Positions 12,236 through 24,700 of a stretch of DNA of 45,814 nucleotides are shown here, in pieces. The stretch is from positions 1-45,814 of the forward strand of contig NW_021628686.1 in NCBI RefSeq assembly GCF_900005765.1, written 5' to 3'. Both the position numbers and the translations under genes were made by a program. Origin of the DNA: Plasmodium relictum (Eukaryota > Apicomplexa > Aconoidasida > Haemosporida > Plasmodiidae). The notes beneath the pieces are model-generated. The model was given only the letters and a program-made list of their open reading frames with translations, did not search any database and was not told where the DNA came from. Each line of letters starts with the position of its first letter. The first letter of the stretch is position 1.

Positions 12236-12318
12236 AAGGTCATTCTACGTGTTCTTTATTAATTTGATTAATTAAAACTTGACGAAAGTTGTTGAATAAT
12301 CAATTAATAAATCATTAA
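12236..12318 (-). repeat. Module A, divergent inverted copy
   Basis: TTTATTAATTTGATTAATT on the left pairs with GAATAATCAATTAATAAA on the right. The inner segment ACTT...AAGT can also pair. The inner stem sequence (GATTA/TAATC) is unlike that of the standard copy (GTTTAAT/ATTAAAC), yet pairing is kept. Confidence 0.65.
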
Positions 12319-12717
12319 ATTAATATTTTATTATTTTAGATGCATCAATTAGTTTTATGAGAGGAGCTTATAAAATTTAATAAAATTTTCTCCTTATTTT
12401 TAATAAAAATGAAATTTAGAAAATAAAGAATTTTAGATATTTATGAAACAGCATTGTCTCTATCATTTTATAATTCTTTATAAAATAAAATCTTACTCAA
12501 AAAAAAAAAAAAATAATCATCCATAGAGATAAATAACTAAATTTTCTTAAAAATTAATTCTTATAATTCATAATAAATAACAAATTAATTAATAATTATT
12601 ACCAGTAAAAATAAAATATAATCATTAATAAATAAAATAATACAAAAAAATAAAATGTTTCTCAAAAAAAATTTTTTTTTTTTACTTATCTATACGACTA
12701 AGTTGTTAGCTAGATGA

Positions 12718-12785
12718 TTTATGAATTAATCCTTTAAATGATTTCGTGGTATTTTAAATAGTAAATTAATAAAAAAAATGCAAAG
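12718..12785 (+). repeat. Module A, degenerate copy
   Basis: Recognised by GATTTATGAATTAATCC on the left and GTAAATTAATAAA on the right, with TTTAAAT and ATTTTAAA still able to pair. Weak copy. Confidence 0.45.
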
Positions 12786-14211
12786 CTATCTATTTTATAT
12801 TAAAATAATTTTTTTTTTTCTATTATATCCTCTCATTAATTTATCACTTAATATCAATTTTATTATTTATCTTTGATTTAAGTTAATATTTAAATTCCAC
12901 ATAATTGTTATCATTTACTACAAGAAAAAGAATTAATTCTTTCTTTTTTTTTTTTAAAAAGAAATAGAAAAAAAAAAAATATTCTATATGAATATATATA
13001 TATATTAATTTTTTTAGTATATATATTAAAATATGTATTACAGTGAACATATTTTAAAGTACATGTTTTCCTCAAATAATTCTTATATGCAACTAAAATT
13101 TAAACTACATTCTATTTATTCTTATTACAATTGTAAACAGGACAATAATACTATTTATTGACTACTATATTATTAAGGCATATTCTTAAATATCTTAAAT
13201 GTATAGATAATTCCCCTCACTTTACTAAATCGTTCATTTAAAAAGGTTAATAATGTTAATATTGACCAATTACTAAATATGCTATAATGAATAATAATAT
13301 CATTTTATATCATTCGTATACGAATAAGTTAATTTTTTTTTTTTCTAATAGACTTTACAACAAGAATTTTAGATATGCTTAGATTTAATTATTTTACTTT
13401 CTCATAAAATAGTAATATTATAATAAATTTTTTATATGGCATTTTTATTTGAAAGAAAGAAAAAAATAGAAAAAAATAGAAAAACAAAATTTTTTTTAAT
13501 AACTTATAGATTATTTATTTATTGGCATTTTCAATTAAGAAAAATTATTTTCTATACTCTCGAGATGAATATGCACATCTATAAAATGACATAAAGAGAA
13601 AATTTCAAAAATATTTTATTTCTTTAATTTAATATTTATCAACTCAATAATAGAAAAGTAATATAAAGTATCGTATAGTGGACAAAGATATGATAAAACA
13701 TATTAAAAAAAAAAATTTTAATTTAAAAAAAGAGGAATTGATTTTTAATTTCAGAAATTACAAGTTATTATTTTATTATTGTTCTCATTGAGAATATAGA
13801 AAAATATTTTCCCATAATTATATTTGTTCACAATTAATTCTTTAAGAAAACATAATAAGAAAATCATTATTTTATGTTCACTTTTTTTCTCTCTAAAATA
13901 GAAGTATTGAAAATTTCTCATTTACTAGATTATTTAATAAATAAGAGATTTTTAACTTAGAATCTGAAATTTAGGAGATATTCAATGATTTTTATGATAC
14001 TTCTCAATATGTTTATTGTTCTAATTTAAAATAAATTAGTGAATGGGTATTAAAGCATTTTGTGAATAAATGAAATCAATCACTGCGTATTTTGAAAAAA
14101 AAATTACTAAAAAAGCCTTTCTAAGAAAAAAATATCCATAATTTATTAGTTCAGTGTAATGTATAATCAAGTATTCAAGCTTATATGTTAGTTCATTATT
14201 ATTCTTATGAT
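12786..14211. other. AT-rich DNA, no gene seen
   Basis: Homopolymer-rich. Short simple repeats such as GAAAGAAAG and AAATAGAAA occur near 13450-13485. No open frame on either strand with protein-like composition. Confidence 0.5.
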
Positions 14212-14480
14212 TTGCTAATTGACCGTTCAATTACTTTGATGGAGTATTGAACAAACAAATTAACAAAGAACATGCAAAGATGCTTATATATTTTAATTAT
14301 TGTAAAAATATATTTATACTACTAATGCGTAAAATTTACATGTATAGTTTACATAATTGAGAAATTATTATTTTAGAGGCTTTTATTTACTTTAATAAAA
14401 ATATACCTTTATTTTTATCAAAATGTTAAATCCTCGTTAAAACTATTGACTATGTAAAATAATTAACTAAAAAAAATAAG
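14212..14480 (+). repeat. Module A (14212-14285) followed by inverted E
   Basis: Module A here reads GCTAATTGACCGTTCAATTA...GTATTGAACAAAC. Relative to the standard copy, GTTTAAT/ATTAAAC has become GTTCAAT/ATTGAAC, a matched change on both stem sides. It is followed by the reverse complement of module E (to about 14480). A-E' is the mirror image of the E-A' order found at 1680-2075, 9780-10130 and 17410-17642. Confidence 0.7.
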
Positions 14481-14853
14481 TAAACTTGAATCAAAGTTAT
14501 TAACAGTTTTTTCAAAAACACACAAAAAATTAATAAGTAATAAAGTAAAATCCTTCTTGTTTTTCCTTTAAAATGAAAATTCAACTTTTTTATTTTTTAA
14601 AAATTAATTGAATTTGACAACATAATTTTTATATCTAAAAAATTCATAAAATTAATTTTTCCAAAAAAAGTAAAATTAAAAATAATATATTTAATAAAAA
14701 CAACCTACAAAAAATAATGTCTTTTTTTTTATTTTTATTTTATTTTAACTGGTGAATGCACATAACTATTTTTAAAAAGAATATTTATAATCAATTTAAC
14801 TTGAGATTTGTTATTTCTGTTTGAAAAAAATTGTGATTTTATACACTATTATC

Positions 14854-15430
14854 ATGAAAAAAATATGGAAAATATTCTTAATGGTATTATTCTTAAGGAT
14901 ATGAACAAGTAGAAAAAATGAAATATATGAATTAAATGAACCATTATATTGAGGATAGAAAGGATGGAATATGAAAATAAATATTAAGTATTTTACTAAC
15001 TTAATAAAAGATATTTCATTTAGAGGTTACTATTTTATTTTTACAAAGGGAAAATGTCATGGAAAAATATAGGTTCTAATGTATGAAAACGATGTTAGGT
15101 TAATGTAAATATTCATAAAAAGAAATGAATAGAAAAAAAAAATAGAGAAAAATGGGGTAAATATATATTAGAATATATAAATAAAAAAAACATGAACTTT
15201 ATATTTGATCATTTTATGCTCAAGAAGTTTAATTTCAAATAGACAACAATTTAAAGATCTAAGTTTGAGAAATTTGAAATAGATAAACAAATACCAATTA
15301 ATTGAATATAATTAAAGATATAAAGTAGTGTTAGGAAGTAATTAATTTTTCATATTATATCAAGGAGTAAATTACTACAAATTAATGAAGAGGAATTAAT
15401 GTTGTATATTAACAACGTTAACTAACATAA
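14854..15430 (+). pseudogene. Possible pseudogene of a secreted protein
   Basis: An ATG at 14854 begins a signal-peptide-like stretch (MKKIWKIFLMVLFLRI). The same frame then continues through stop codons with protein-like text: TSRKNEIYELNEPLY, then a 37-codon open segment containing KYFTNLIKDISFRGYYFIF, later VLMYENDVRLM and FKDLSLRNLK. Most interruptions are single TGA, TAG or TAA codons rather than frameshifts, and local G content is raised. This fits a gene inactivated by point mutations. The family is not recognised, and chance cannot be excluded. Confidence 0.35.
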
Positions 15431-15477
15431 ATATAAGAAAAATACAAAAAAAAAAAATAAATATGTATTGAAGTATT

Positions 15478-16137
15478 GGTTTATTAATTGCTTGTTTAGT
15501 GACTTTGCTAGAGTATTAACCAAAAAAATTAATAAAGATCATGTGTAACTAAATACACTGATTTTTAGTATATTTACTTATTCTTATTATATACATAAAA
15601 ATATTTATCATATATATTATATAATTTGAACTAAGCAATTTTATATCTCTTAACAGGCATATGTTTACTTTAACAAATACATAATTATTTACAAAGAATA
15701 AGCATATTCTTTTAATTTAGAAATACAAACAAATATTAAGTTATAACAAATAACAAAAATTAAATTCTAAGTTATTCGCTGTTATTTTGAAATATACAAA
15801 TTAAGTATAACACACGTTATACTTTTTTTTTATTAAAGCAAATAAAAAATTTTCTTTTATTTATTTCTTATATACTAATTTTTATATTTTTGAAAATTTA
15901 ATTCTTCTTTTTCATTGTTTAAATTTTCCATACACAAAAAAAAAATTACCCTTTTTTTTTTTTTAATAATAAAAAAAATACATTAATAAAATAAAAAAAT
16001 AAAAAATATATCCATATATATATATATATATATTTTTTTTTTTATTTGCGTTAGTGCTTAGATGATTCGTACTTTTCTGACTAATGCTCTGACTCTATAC
16101 ATTATAAAAGGCCAATAAAATCTTTTATTAACTAAAT
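15478..16137 (+). repeat. Subtelomeric repeat, complete A-C'-B' unit
   Basis: A at 15478-15555, AT spacer, C' at about 15610-15830 (ATTTACAAAGAATAAGCATA), T tracts, and B' at about 16045-16137 ending in AAAAGGCCAATAAAATCTTT...ATTAAC. The order matches 397-1135. It faces a mirrored B-C-A' unit at 16805-17350, so the two form a very large inverted arrangement. Confidence 0.75.
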
Positions 16138-16469
16138 ATATATATATTAAAAAATTATTTTCAAAAATATAATATATTTCTTGTTTCTATGTACTTGTAA
16201 GTGTTATTTATCAATAATGGATTTTAATGTACAATCACTTTTTATTTATTATTCATTTTAACTAATTTTATATTATTATTATAGAAATTAAACGTTCTAA
16301 AATGTTTTATATTTACCTCTTATTAAAAATGGTAAAAAATACATACTAAAACATAATAAATCTTGGTTCTTTTTCATAAAATTTTTTAATTTATTAAACA
16401 CATATTTTTATATATACAGAATAAATATTTCTGTAAATTATGCTTATTTTTATATAATTTTAGCTACAA

Positions 16470-17350
16470 TTGGCTAGTAAAGGATATTATTAATCTTTTG
16501 CAATATAACAATTAAATACTCATGCAGAAAATAGTGATTTAGACACAATCATATGCTAGTTAAACAAAAAATAAAAAATATACTTTTTTTTTTATTTTTT
16601 ATGTAATTTTTAATTTTTGTAAATTGTATTTTTTTTATAAAAAAGCAAAATTAATTTTTTAATTTTTTTTTATTAAACTATGGAATTTATGATAAGAATA
16701 AAAATAATCTATAGCTTGATATTTATTTTATGAATCATCAAAATATATAAATGAATGAAGTGTAATGAGCTTTCATACTAATTATTTGTCAAAAAGCTCT
16801 TCTCAAGTTGGTTAATAAAAAAATGTTATTGAACTTTTGTAATATAAAATTAGCTTACTAATTAGAAAAATAGAGGTCAACCATGCACTGATGATAGCTA
16901 TAAAAAAGAAAAAAAATAATTTTTTTTTTTTTTTTGGGAAATTGTTGACGTTTTGAGTTAAAAGATTATTAATTTTTTATTGAAAGATAAAAATTAATGT
17001 ATAAAAAGTATAATGTTTGTGTTGTATTTAATTTGTATATTTTGAAATAATATTTAATAACTTAGAGTTTAATTTATGTTATTTGTTATAAATTATGTGT
17101 GTTTTTTTTAATTAAAAGAATATACTTATTCTTTGTAAATAGGAATATATATGTAATAGTAAGCATGTTTGCTAAGTAATACATAATTTATTAATTCAAA
17201 TTAAATGTTATATATTATAAATACCACTATTTATATAAAACAAAATAAGTATATATATGTAAAAATCTGTATATTTAGCTACACATGCTTTTTATTAATC
17301 TGCTTGTTTAATACTCTAGTAAAGACATTAAGCAGGCAATTAATAAACTA
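16470..17350 (+). repeat. Two B modules, then C and inverted A
   Basis: B-like copies start at about 16470 (TTGGCTAGTAAAGGATATTA) and 16805 (TTGGTTAATAAAAAAATGTT). The second is followed by C (16935-17165), an AT spacer and inverted A at 17268-17350 (TTTATTAATCTGCTTGTTTA ... AGGCAATTAATAAA). A chance open frame at 17205-17402 lies across this A copy and is not a gene. Confidence 0.75.
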
Positions 17351-17409
17351 CAAGTCGAATAAATTAATTAAAGAAAAACAAAAAGAATTTTGTTTTTATT
17401 AGTATCTAA

Positions 17410-17642
17410 TTTTACTTTAATTAAATCAACGGATACATTTACCAAAGTAAATATAAACTTTAAAATTAATAATTAATTGCTCAGTTACGTAAATTATATG
17501 TATATAATTAACATATTAGTAGTATAAACATATTAATTTTAATAATTAAAATAAGTAGAGACATCTCTACATGCAATTTATTAACTTGTTCGTTCAATAC
17601 TTTAGCAAAGACTTTGAGCAACTAAATAATAAATCAACGACT
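17410..17642 (+). repeat. E-A' unit
   Basis: Module E (17410-17565) ends in GTAGAGA-CA-TCTCTAC, a perfect 7-bp inverted repeat at the junction. Inverted module A follows (17566-17642, TTTATTAACTTGTTCGTTCA ... CTAAATAATAAA). Confidence 0.7.
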
Positions 17643-18173
17643 TAATTATTTTTCAAAAATTTATTTAATCATATAATAGAACTTATTTCAATAAATATAT
17701 AAATCTGAAAAAAATAATTTTTTTGAAATTTCTCTTTCCTATATATTATTAACACAAATATATAATAAATATTTATGGTGGAAAATTTTTATAATACAAT
17801 AATAAAAACATTGTTAATGGTTACACTGGGTCGTATCTATTCTTTATATAATTTTCTTTTTAATAATATAATTATATACATATTATAATTTTAAAAAAAA
17901 AGCATATTTATTATTTTATCTACATTTAATTTATAATAACTATCTCCTAAATTTAGAAAAAAAATATTTCACAAACATTTACACTTTTTCAAGCATTATT
18001 TGCCATTATTTTCATATTTATATTAAGGGGGGAAAATTATATTAAATAAATAAATTAATAGTTTTTATTATTAAGCTTAGTAATAGGGAACATTATTTAA
18101 GTTATAAAAAAAAAGTTGATCACTTTTAAAGAATTATATTACTAATGAATCATTAAAATGATCTATTTTTTTT
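17643..18173. other. Intergenic, upstream of the RBL gene
   Basis: AT-rich DNA with long A/T tracts; no module and no open frame. Confidence 0.5.
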
Positions 18174-18230
18174 GAGGTACTAAGTGAGATGAAGCTAGTG
18201 TTGCATGTCTATATTAACACGCTTGACTTG
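18174..18230. ncRNA. GC-richer island with a 9-bp stem, candidate structured element
   Basis: A local patch with clearly more G/C than its flanks. AAGC (18192-18195) pairs with GCTT (18221-18224), and GTGTT (18198-18202) pairs with AACAC (18216-18220), leaving a 13-nt loop and a two-base bulge. It lies about 530 bp upstream of the RBL start, so it could equally be a regulatory element or a short RNA. Strand is unknown. Confidence 0.25.
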
Positions 18231-18756
18231 TTAATTTTTATAACAAAAAAAAAAATGTTGTTTTGCTTACATCATATATAATTAAAAGTATATAAGTTAT
18301 ATTTATTTCTTTTTATCTGTTATTATAACTTATAATGGAATGAAATTATTGGATAAAATGATTTTATTTTGGAATCTCTTATAAGAAATTTACCATAAGT
18401 GTTTTTTTCTTAATTTAATTTCACACATATTTATCTATTTTTATTATTAAACACTTTTTTTTTTTTTTTGTTTAGATTGTGTTCTATTAAATTCTTTACT
18501 TTTTTAATTTGCATAGTATTCAAAACTTATAGGTTTTTTTTTTTTAGTTATTATATAGAATAATAGTATTTCATCCTTTCCATTTTAATTTCATTTTTAC
18601 TATGTGATAATGCATATGTATATTTTATTATTTAAAGTAAAAAATAAATTAAACGAAGACTTTTTTACAAATATCATACATTAAAAGAAGTATAAATATA
18701 TATTTATATAAAGAATAAATAAAATTTATCAAAAAAATAATTACGCTATTTTAAAT
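18231..18756. other. Presumed promoter and 5' leader of the RBL gene
   Basis: AT-rich upstream DNA with T tracts (about 18454-18468 and 18535-18545). No transcription start motif can be named. Confidence 0.35.
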
Positions 18757-21700
18757 ATGGAGAAAAAAAATCTAAGGGAAATATGCTTGGTAATTTCTCT
18801 CATATTTTTTGGTAATATAATATGTATATATATGTTTATGAGATATAATGTGATCATATCTACATTATATAAATTTTTAGAAAATTTTATGTATTAATTA
18901 TTTATGTCAATATACTTTTAAATTTTTATTATATATATGTAATTTTATAGGTTTAAGTAATGAAAAAATAATTAGAAAAAAGCAAAATAAATTGAATATA
19001 GATTTAAAAGATTCATCTATTAACTATAATTTAGAAAAAAAAAATAGAGAAAAATTAAATTTTCATGAAATTTCTGAAAATATCAAGTACTTAAGTGAAA
19101 ATAGACATGAGAAAAATAAAAATTCAATAATCAAAGGTAAAGCATTATTAAATTCACCTAAAAATATAAAATCACTGGATATACAAAATTATATTACTAA
19201 GCAAAATTCATCTTACTATGTGAATATAAACAAAAATAATCCACGTCATGTTAAAGCATACAATATTCAGAAAGAAAAAAAAAAAAAAATGGGCAGTGAA
19301 ATAAGTTCTTTCATTCAAAATGAGGACTTAAATTATCATGTAAAAGCAACTGAAAAAATTAATACATACGAACAGTTGGTAAAAAAAATTTATACTAACC
19401 TAAAAATTTATAATGAATATAATGAATCTATTTTAAATTACAAAGAAGGATTGGTTATGTACCATTATGTAGATGGATTACTTAGAAAGTTAGAACATGA
19501 TATAGAAACGAATTTAGACTCTTTTCAAAAGAATATTGAAGAGATAAATAATCAAAAAATTGCTTTAGATAATAAAAAATCAACTTTGGATTCTACTAAA
19601 TATATAGAATATTACAATAATACATACGTAAAGCAGGTAGATGCATATAAAAATAATGCAAGAAACATGGCTGAAAATTTTCAACAAGAAAGCAAAAAAT
19701 TATTTGATAGAATTAAATTTAAGATAAAAGAAAATGCATTTGAAGTATATCCAACAAATTGTATGGAATATATTAAGAAACAAAATGTAGATCTTATTAG
19801 TTATAATACAAACAATACTTTTTTAAATTCTATAAAAGATTTTTTCGAATATGAAGATTCACTAATATTTTATATGGAGCAAGATAAAATAGAAGAAAAT
19901 GATATTCTGATATCGTTTTATGATATTTTAGAAGAAATTGGAAATCATAGAGATAATTTTTCTGTAGCCAAAAATTTTTTATCTGGTCGGATTGAATACT
20001 TAAAAAACAATAGTTCACATAGGGGGAATAATCAAAGAGAACCTACTATTGGTGGTGAAGATGAAATAAAAAATATAACACCTAATATAATAGCCAGATG
20101 TGAAGCTTTTGTTGCTTTGAATAAGATGGAAGAAGAAAAGCTATTAATTGAAAAAAAAATAAAAAATTATGAAGATATTTTAAAAAGTACTGAAGAAAAA
20201 TGGTTAAAAAAACTAGATTCACCTGATTATCTAGTCATTCAATTAGAAAGACATAGAATTGTTTCAGATTCGCAATCAATAATAGATTCTGTAAGTATCA
20301 TAATTTCTGAGAATGAAGCAATTATAAGAGACTTATCAAGTAATTACAATATTTCGACATTTTCTACTAATAAAAATCAACTAATTCAAGAATTCGAAAA
20401 AATGAATTCAAATTACAATAGCATGCAAAATGAGTTTCGATCTATGAAAGAAAAAAATGGAAGTATTACACCTAAAGAAAATTTGGTTCAAATAACAAAA
20501 AATGAATCAAGATTCCCCAATGAAAAAGACTTAGAAAAAGTTAGAATTTTTTTTCAAAGAATTAAAGATGCGGAAAATGAAATAAAATTAATAAGGGACA
20601 TTTTTGATAGGTTAAAGCTTAACCAAGCTGAATTAAATAGATTAAAGGATGAATTTTATAAATTAAAAGGAATTGTTACACAAAGATATGATGAACTAAG
20701 AGATTTAAAGCGACAAGAAGAATCTAAAAAAATAGCTATGGAAAATGTAAAAAAAAAAATAATGGAAATAAATTCAAAAATAAATGATTTAAGCAAAATT
20801 AATGCTTCTAATGGAAATGAGAACGAAGATCTTGGAACAGTTGAGAATTTAATTAATGAAGCGTTATGTGATATGAGTATTTTTATAAAAAGAAAAAATG
20901 AAATAAAAGAACAAATTAAAACTCAATTTGATTCTTTGAATGATATTAAAAATTCTAATTTATTGAAAAAAATATCACTATTTATTAAAAATAATGAAAA
21001 TTACAAATCACAGGGATTAACCAAACTTAATACTATATTGAGTGAAGCCAATCAATTATCTAACGAAATAGATAGTATTATAAAAAATGCTAGAAAACAG
21101 AGTGATGATATAGAGAATACAATAAATAATGTTGCGAAACTTAAAAGTGATGTTGAATTGAAATTAATTGACGATTTGTATAATAAAATTAAAACCTTAT
21201 TTGAACAATTTAATAGCTCTTCAAGTATATTAGCTTCTAAAATAAGTGAATACGAAAAAAAAAAAGAAAGATTTAAAATTTATGAAGGTGATATGACTAA
21301 TAGAAAAAATGAATTTTTGAGTAAATATATAGAGGAAGATAACGATAAACTTGCAGGAAGAAACACTTTCAATGAATCTCTGAATCTTCAAAGAGAACTT
21401 GTCAATGACAAAAATGAGATAAATGAACAATTAAACACAGAAAATAGTATTATAGATAATCTTCAAAATCATTTAAAAATGTACAGTAATGTATCATCAT
21501 TTTTTGAAAAGTTTAAGGAAAATCAAAAAGTTAAGGATTTTATAAAGTTAAAACAAATCATTGATCAAAATTATATAGGTGACGTATCAATGGAACATCA
21601 AAAAAGATTTAAAATGGAAACGGATTCAATAAATGAAAGTGTAAAAGTTATTGAAATTTCAAATAAAAATATAGTAACATTTAAAATATTAAACTTTGTT

Positions 21701-24700
21701 ATAAATGAATCTAATAAAAATAAAAATATGATTGATGATTTAGAAATAAAAATGAATGTATTAAAAGAAAAATTAGAAGCATATATTAATGAAATTAGTG
21801 GAGATAACTCATTAGAACAAAATGTAAAAGAAGACACCATAAGAAAATTATATGAGGAACAAAATAAAATAAAAATTGTAGATCAAATTAAAGGTTTAAA
21901 GAAAGAATCAGAAGATCTACTGAAATCATCAGAAGATTTGAAAATAGTTGTTGATAGCGTTAAAATAATAGATGAAGCACAATCACATTTAGAAAAGGTA
22001 TCACATAAAAGACTTGAATCAACAGGTATTACACAAAAAATAAATGATTTAAGATCAAAATATGTAGAATTAGATGGAAATGTTGATAATATAATTAGAA
22101 TTCATAATGCTAGTATTGTAAAATTATATTATGATCATATAAACGAATTATATCAGCATATCACAAATGAAGCAAGCAGAAATTTGGGAACTTTAGAGGA
22201 AACGAAACAAAAATTAGAAAACGTTAATTTTGAAAGTGATAAAGAAAAAATTAAAAATGAAATTAATAAAAAAAAAATAAATGAAATAGAGCAAAAAATT
22301 ATTAAAAACAGGAATAAAATTAACTCATACGAACAAAGCTTAATAAATAATAAAGTAAAATCTAGAGAACATATAAATGAAGCTAACCAAATCAAAGAAA
22401 ACAATAAAAATTTAGATCATCAGAAATCCAATATGAAGGATATATATGAAAAAATAAAAAATATATTAGAAAAACTTGATGTTTCTAAAAGAGAACTTCA
22501 TATTTCAGTAGATGAAATAAAAATATTTATATTAGAATATGATAGAGAGTTAGTTTTTGATTTTGTACAACAAATTAATGATGAAAAAAAAGAAGCTGAA
22601 AAAGAAATTGAAGCTATTGAACAATTTAAGAGAAAAATTGAACAATTAAAAACAAATTTAGAAATTACAGAAACTGAATTGGAAAATTTCAACTATGATG
22701 ACCATGCTAATAATGCAAAAATAAATAATAACAATATAATAGAATTAACACAACAAGCTAATATATTAAAAGAAGAGGCATTTACTTCTGAAAGAGAAAA
22801 TTCACTTGAAAGAATAAAAAAAGATGTTGAAAAATATATAAAAGATGCTGTAATATATAGAAGTATCATAAAAAATAAATTAAATGAAATTGCAAACATA
22901 GAAAACTTGTTGGCATCTCAAAAATTTAAAAGTATTATAAGTGAAATTAGAGACAATATGAACAAAGCTAGAATAGAAAATGAGAAAGCAAAAAATGAGT
23001 TAGAAAAATTAAATAGTACAATGATTGGAATAATAAATTATTATAAAAATGCACAAGAATTAAAGGATTCAATCAAAATAAGTTTAGATGAAAATAATAT
23101 TGATAATAAAATAGAAGAAATTAAAAATTATAAAAGTAGTATTTTAAGTACTATAAAAAGTATAGATGGAATTATAACAGACTTTGCAAAATTCAAAGGA
23201 ACCTCTTCGGTACATCACAACAAAATAGTAAGAGGAAATGATAAAATAAATTATTTAAAAAATCATAAAAAAGATTTAGACAATGAAATAACGGAAGAAA
23301 TAATAGAAGAAATACGAGATTATGTAAAAGACTCTGGATATTATCTAGATGAAGCAACTAAAAATGAACAAAAAGTTAATGAAAGCTATAAATCAATTTT
23401 AGAATACGAAGAACATATGAATATCCTTTTACATGAATCATTGATTTTAGCAGAAAGAATGAAAACTGAAAAAAAGAAAAATATTGTAATAGGTGTAAGA
23501 AATGATATCCAGAGTGTTTATTCTAAAATTAAAGAATCAATAGAAAAAATGAAGCAAAAATTAAAAGGGTTAAAAGAACAAACTAATAGAGTAAAAGCAA
23601 AAAATGATGATAATAATGAAAAATCTTCCAATGCATTACTTGAAATAGAAACTTTAAGAACGTATGTGAATATTAATATATCTGAAATAGAGGAAATAGA
23701 AAAAGACATAGAAAATATTCATTTCACAGTTGAAAATGGAGTAGATTCAATTTCAACTAGGGATAATGAAGATGATAAAACTCCATCAAATATATTAAAA
23801 AAAGAACAAAATCATTTAAAACAAATTTCAAATATTTTAGAAAAAGTTGAAAGCGCTAAAGTTCTTTTGGATAATGAAGAAAAAAAGGTAAAACAATTAG
23901 AAATTAAGATTAATATCACTGAAGATAAATTAGAAAAGTATGAAAAAGTTTATCATGAAGGAGTTATTGAAGAAATAAAAAAAATAGCTGATCAGGAAAT
24001 GGAAAATATGGAATCAATGAAGAATTCAATAAACTCAATGATTGACATTTCAGTTATTTTTTATAAAAAATATTCATTAGATAAAAATGATGTTACACAA
24101 ATATTTGAAAATCCCAAGAGAAGGATTAATGACATATATAATAAATTCAATGAAACATATAAAAAAATAGTTCATATTTCAAAAGAAGTTTTAGAATCTT
24201 CTATGGTCAAAGAAGTAGCAATAGAAAAAAAAAAAATGGCCAAAATCCTAAAAGAAAAATTAATAAAGCAAAAAGAGGAAATGATCCAATTATTATCTAT
24301 TGTTAGCAACATTAAAAAAGATGAAACATTAAAATTAATATCTAAGATGAAAGAACAATTATATGATTTATATAAAATTGCTGAAGAAGAACATTTAAAG
24401 GTAAAATTATATATAGCAAATATTAATAAAAACTCTGAAGATATTAAAAATTTAGATGATGCAGCTACTGCTTTGAAAAAATTAGATCAAGCAAAAAATC
24501 AGGATTCTGAAATAAATAAAATTAAAACAAAATTCTCCTCTTATAAAAATGAATCAGATTTAATTTATAGCAATATTGCTGAAGCAGGAAAATTTATAGA
24601 TATTATCGAAGGATCAGAAAATTACGAAATTATAAATGAAGCACAAAATATTGTTAACATAATAAAAGAAAAATCTGATGACATAGATAGTAAAGAAAAT

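Noticed and set aside
14036-14230. A 64-codon minus-strand frame
   Set aside because: It runs into module A, and its composition is ordinary for AT-rich DNA. No start context or partner exon.
17205-17402. A 65-codon plus-strand frame
   Set aside because: It spans an inverted module A and has no ATG-led protein-like text apart from the repeat.
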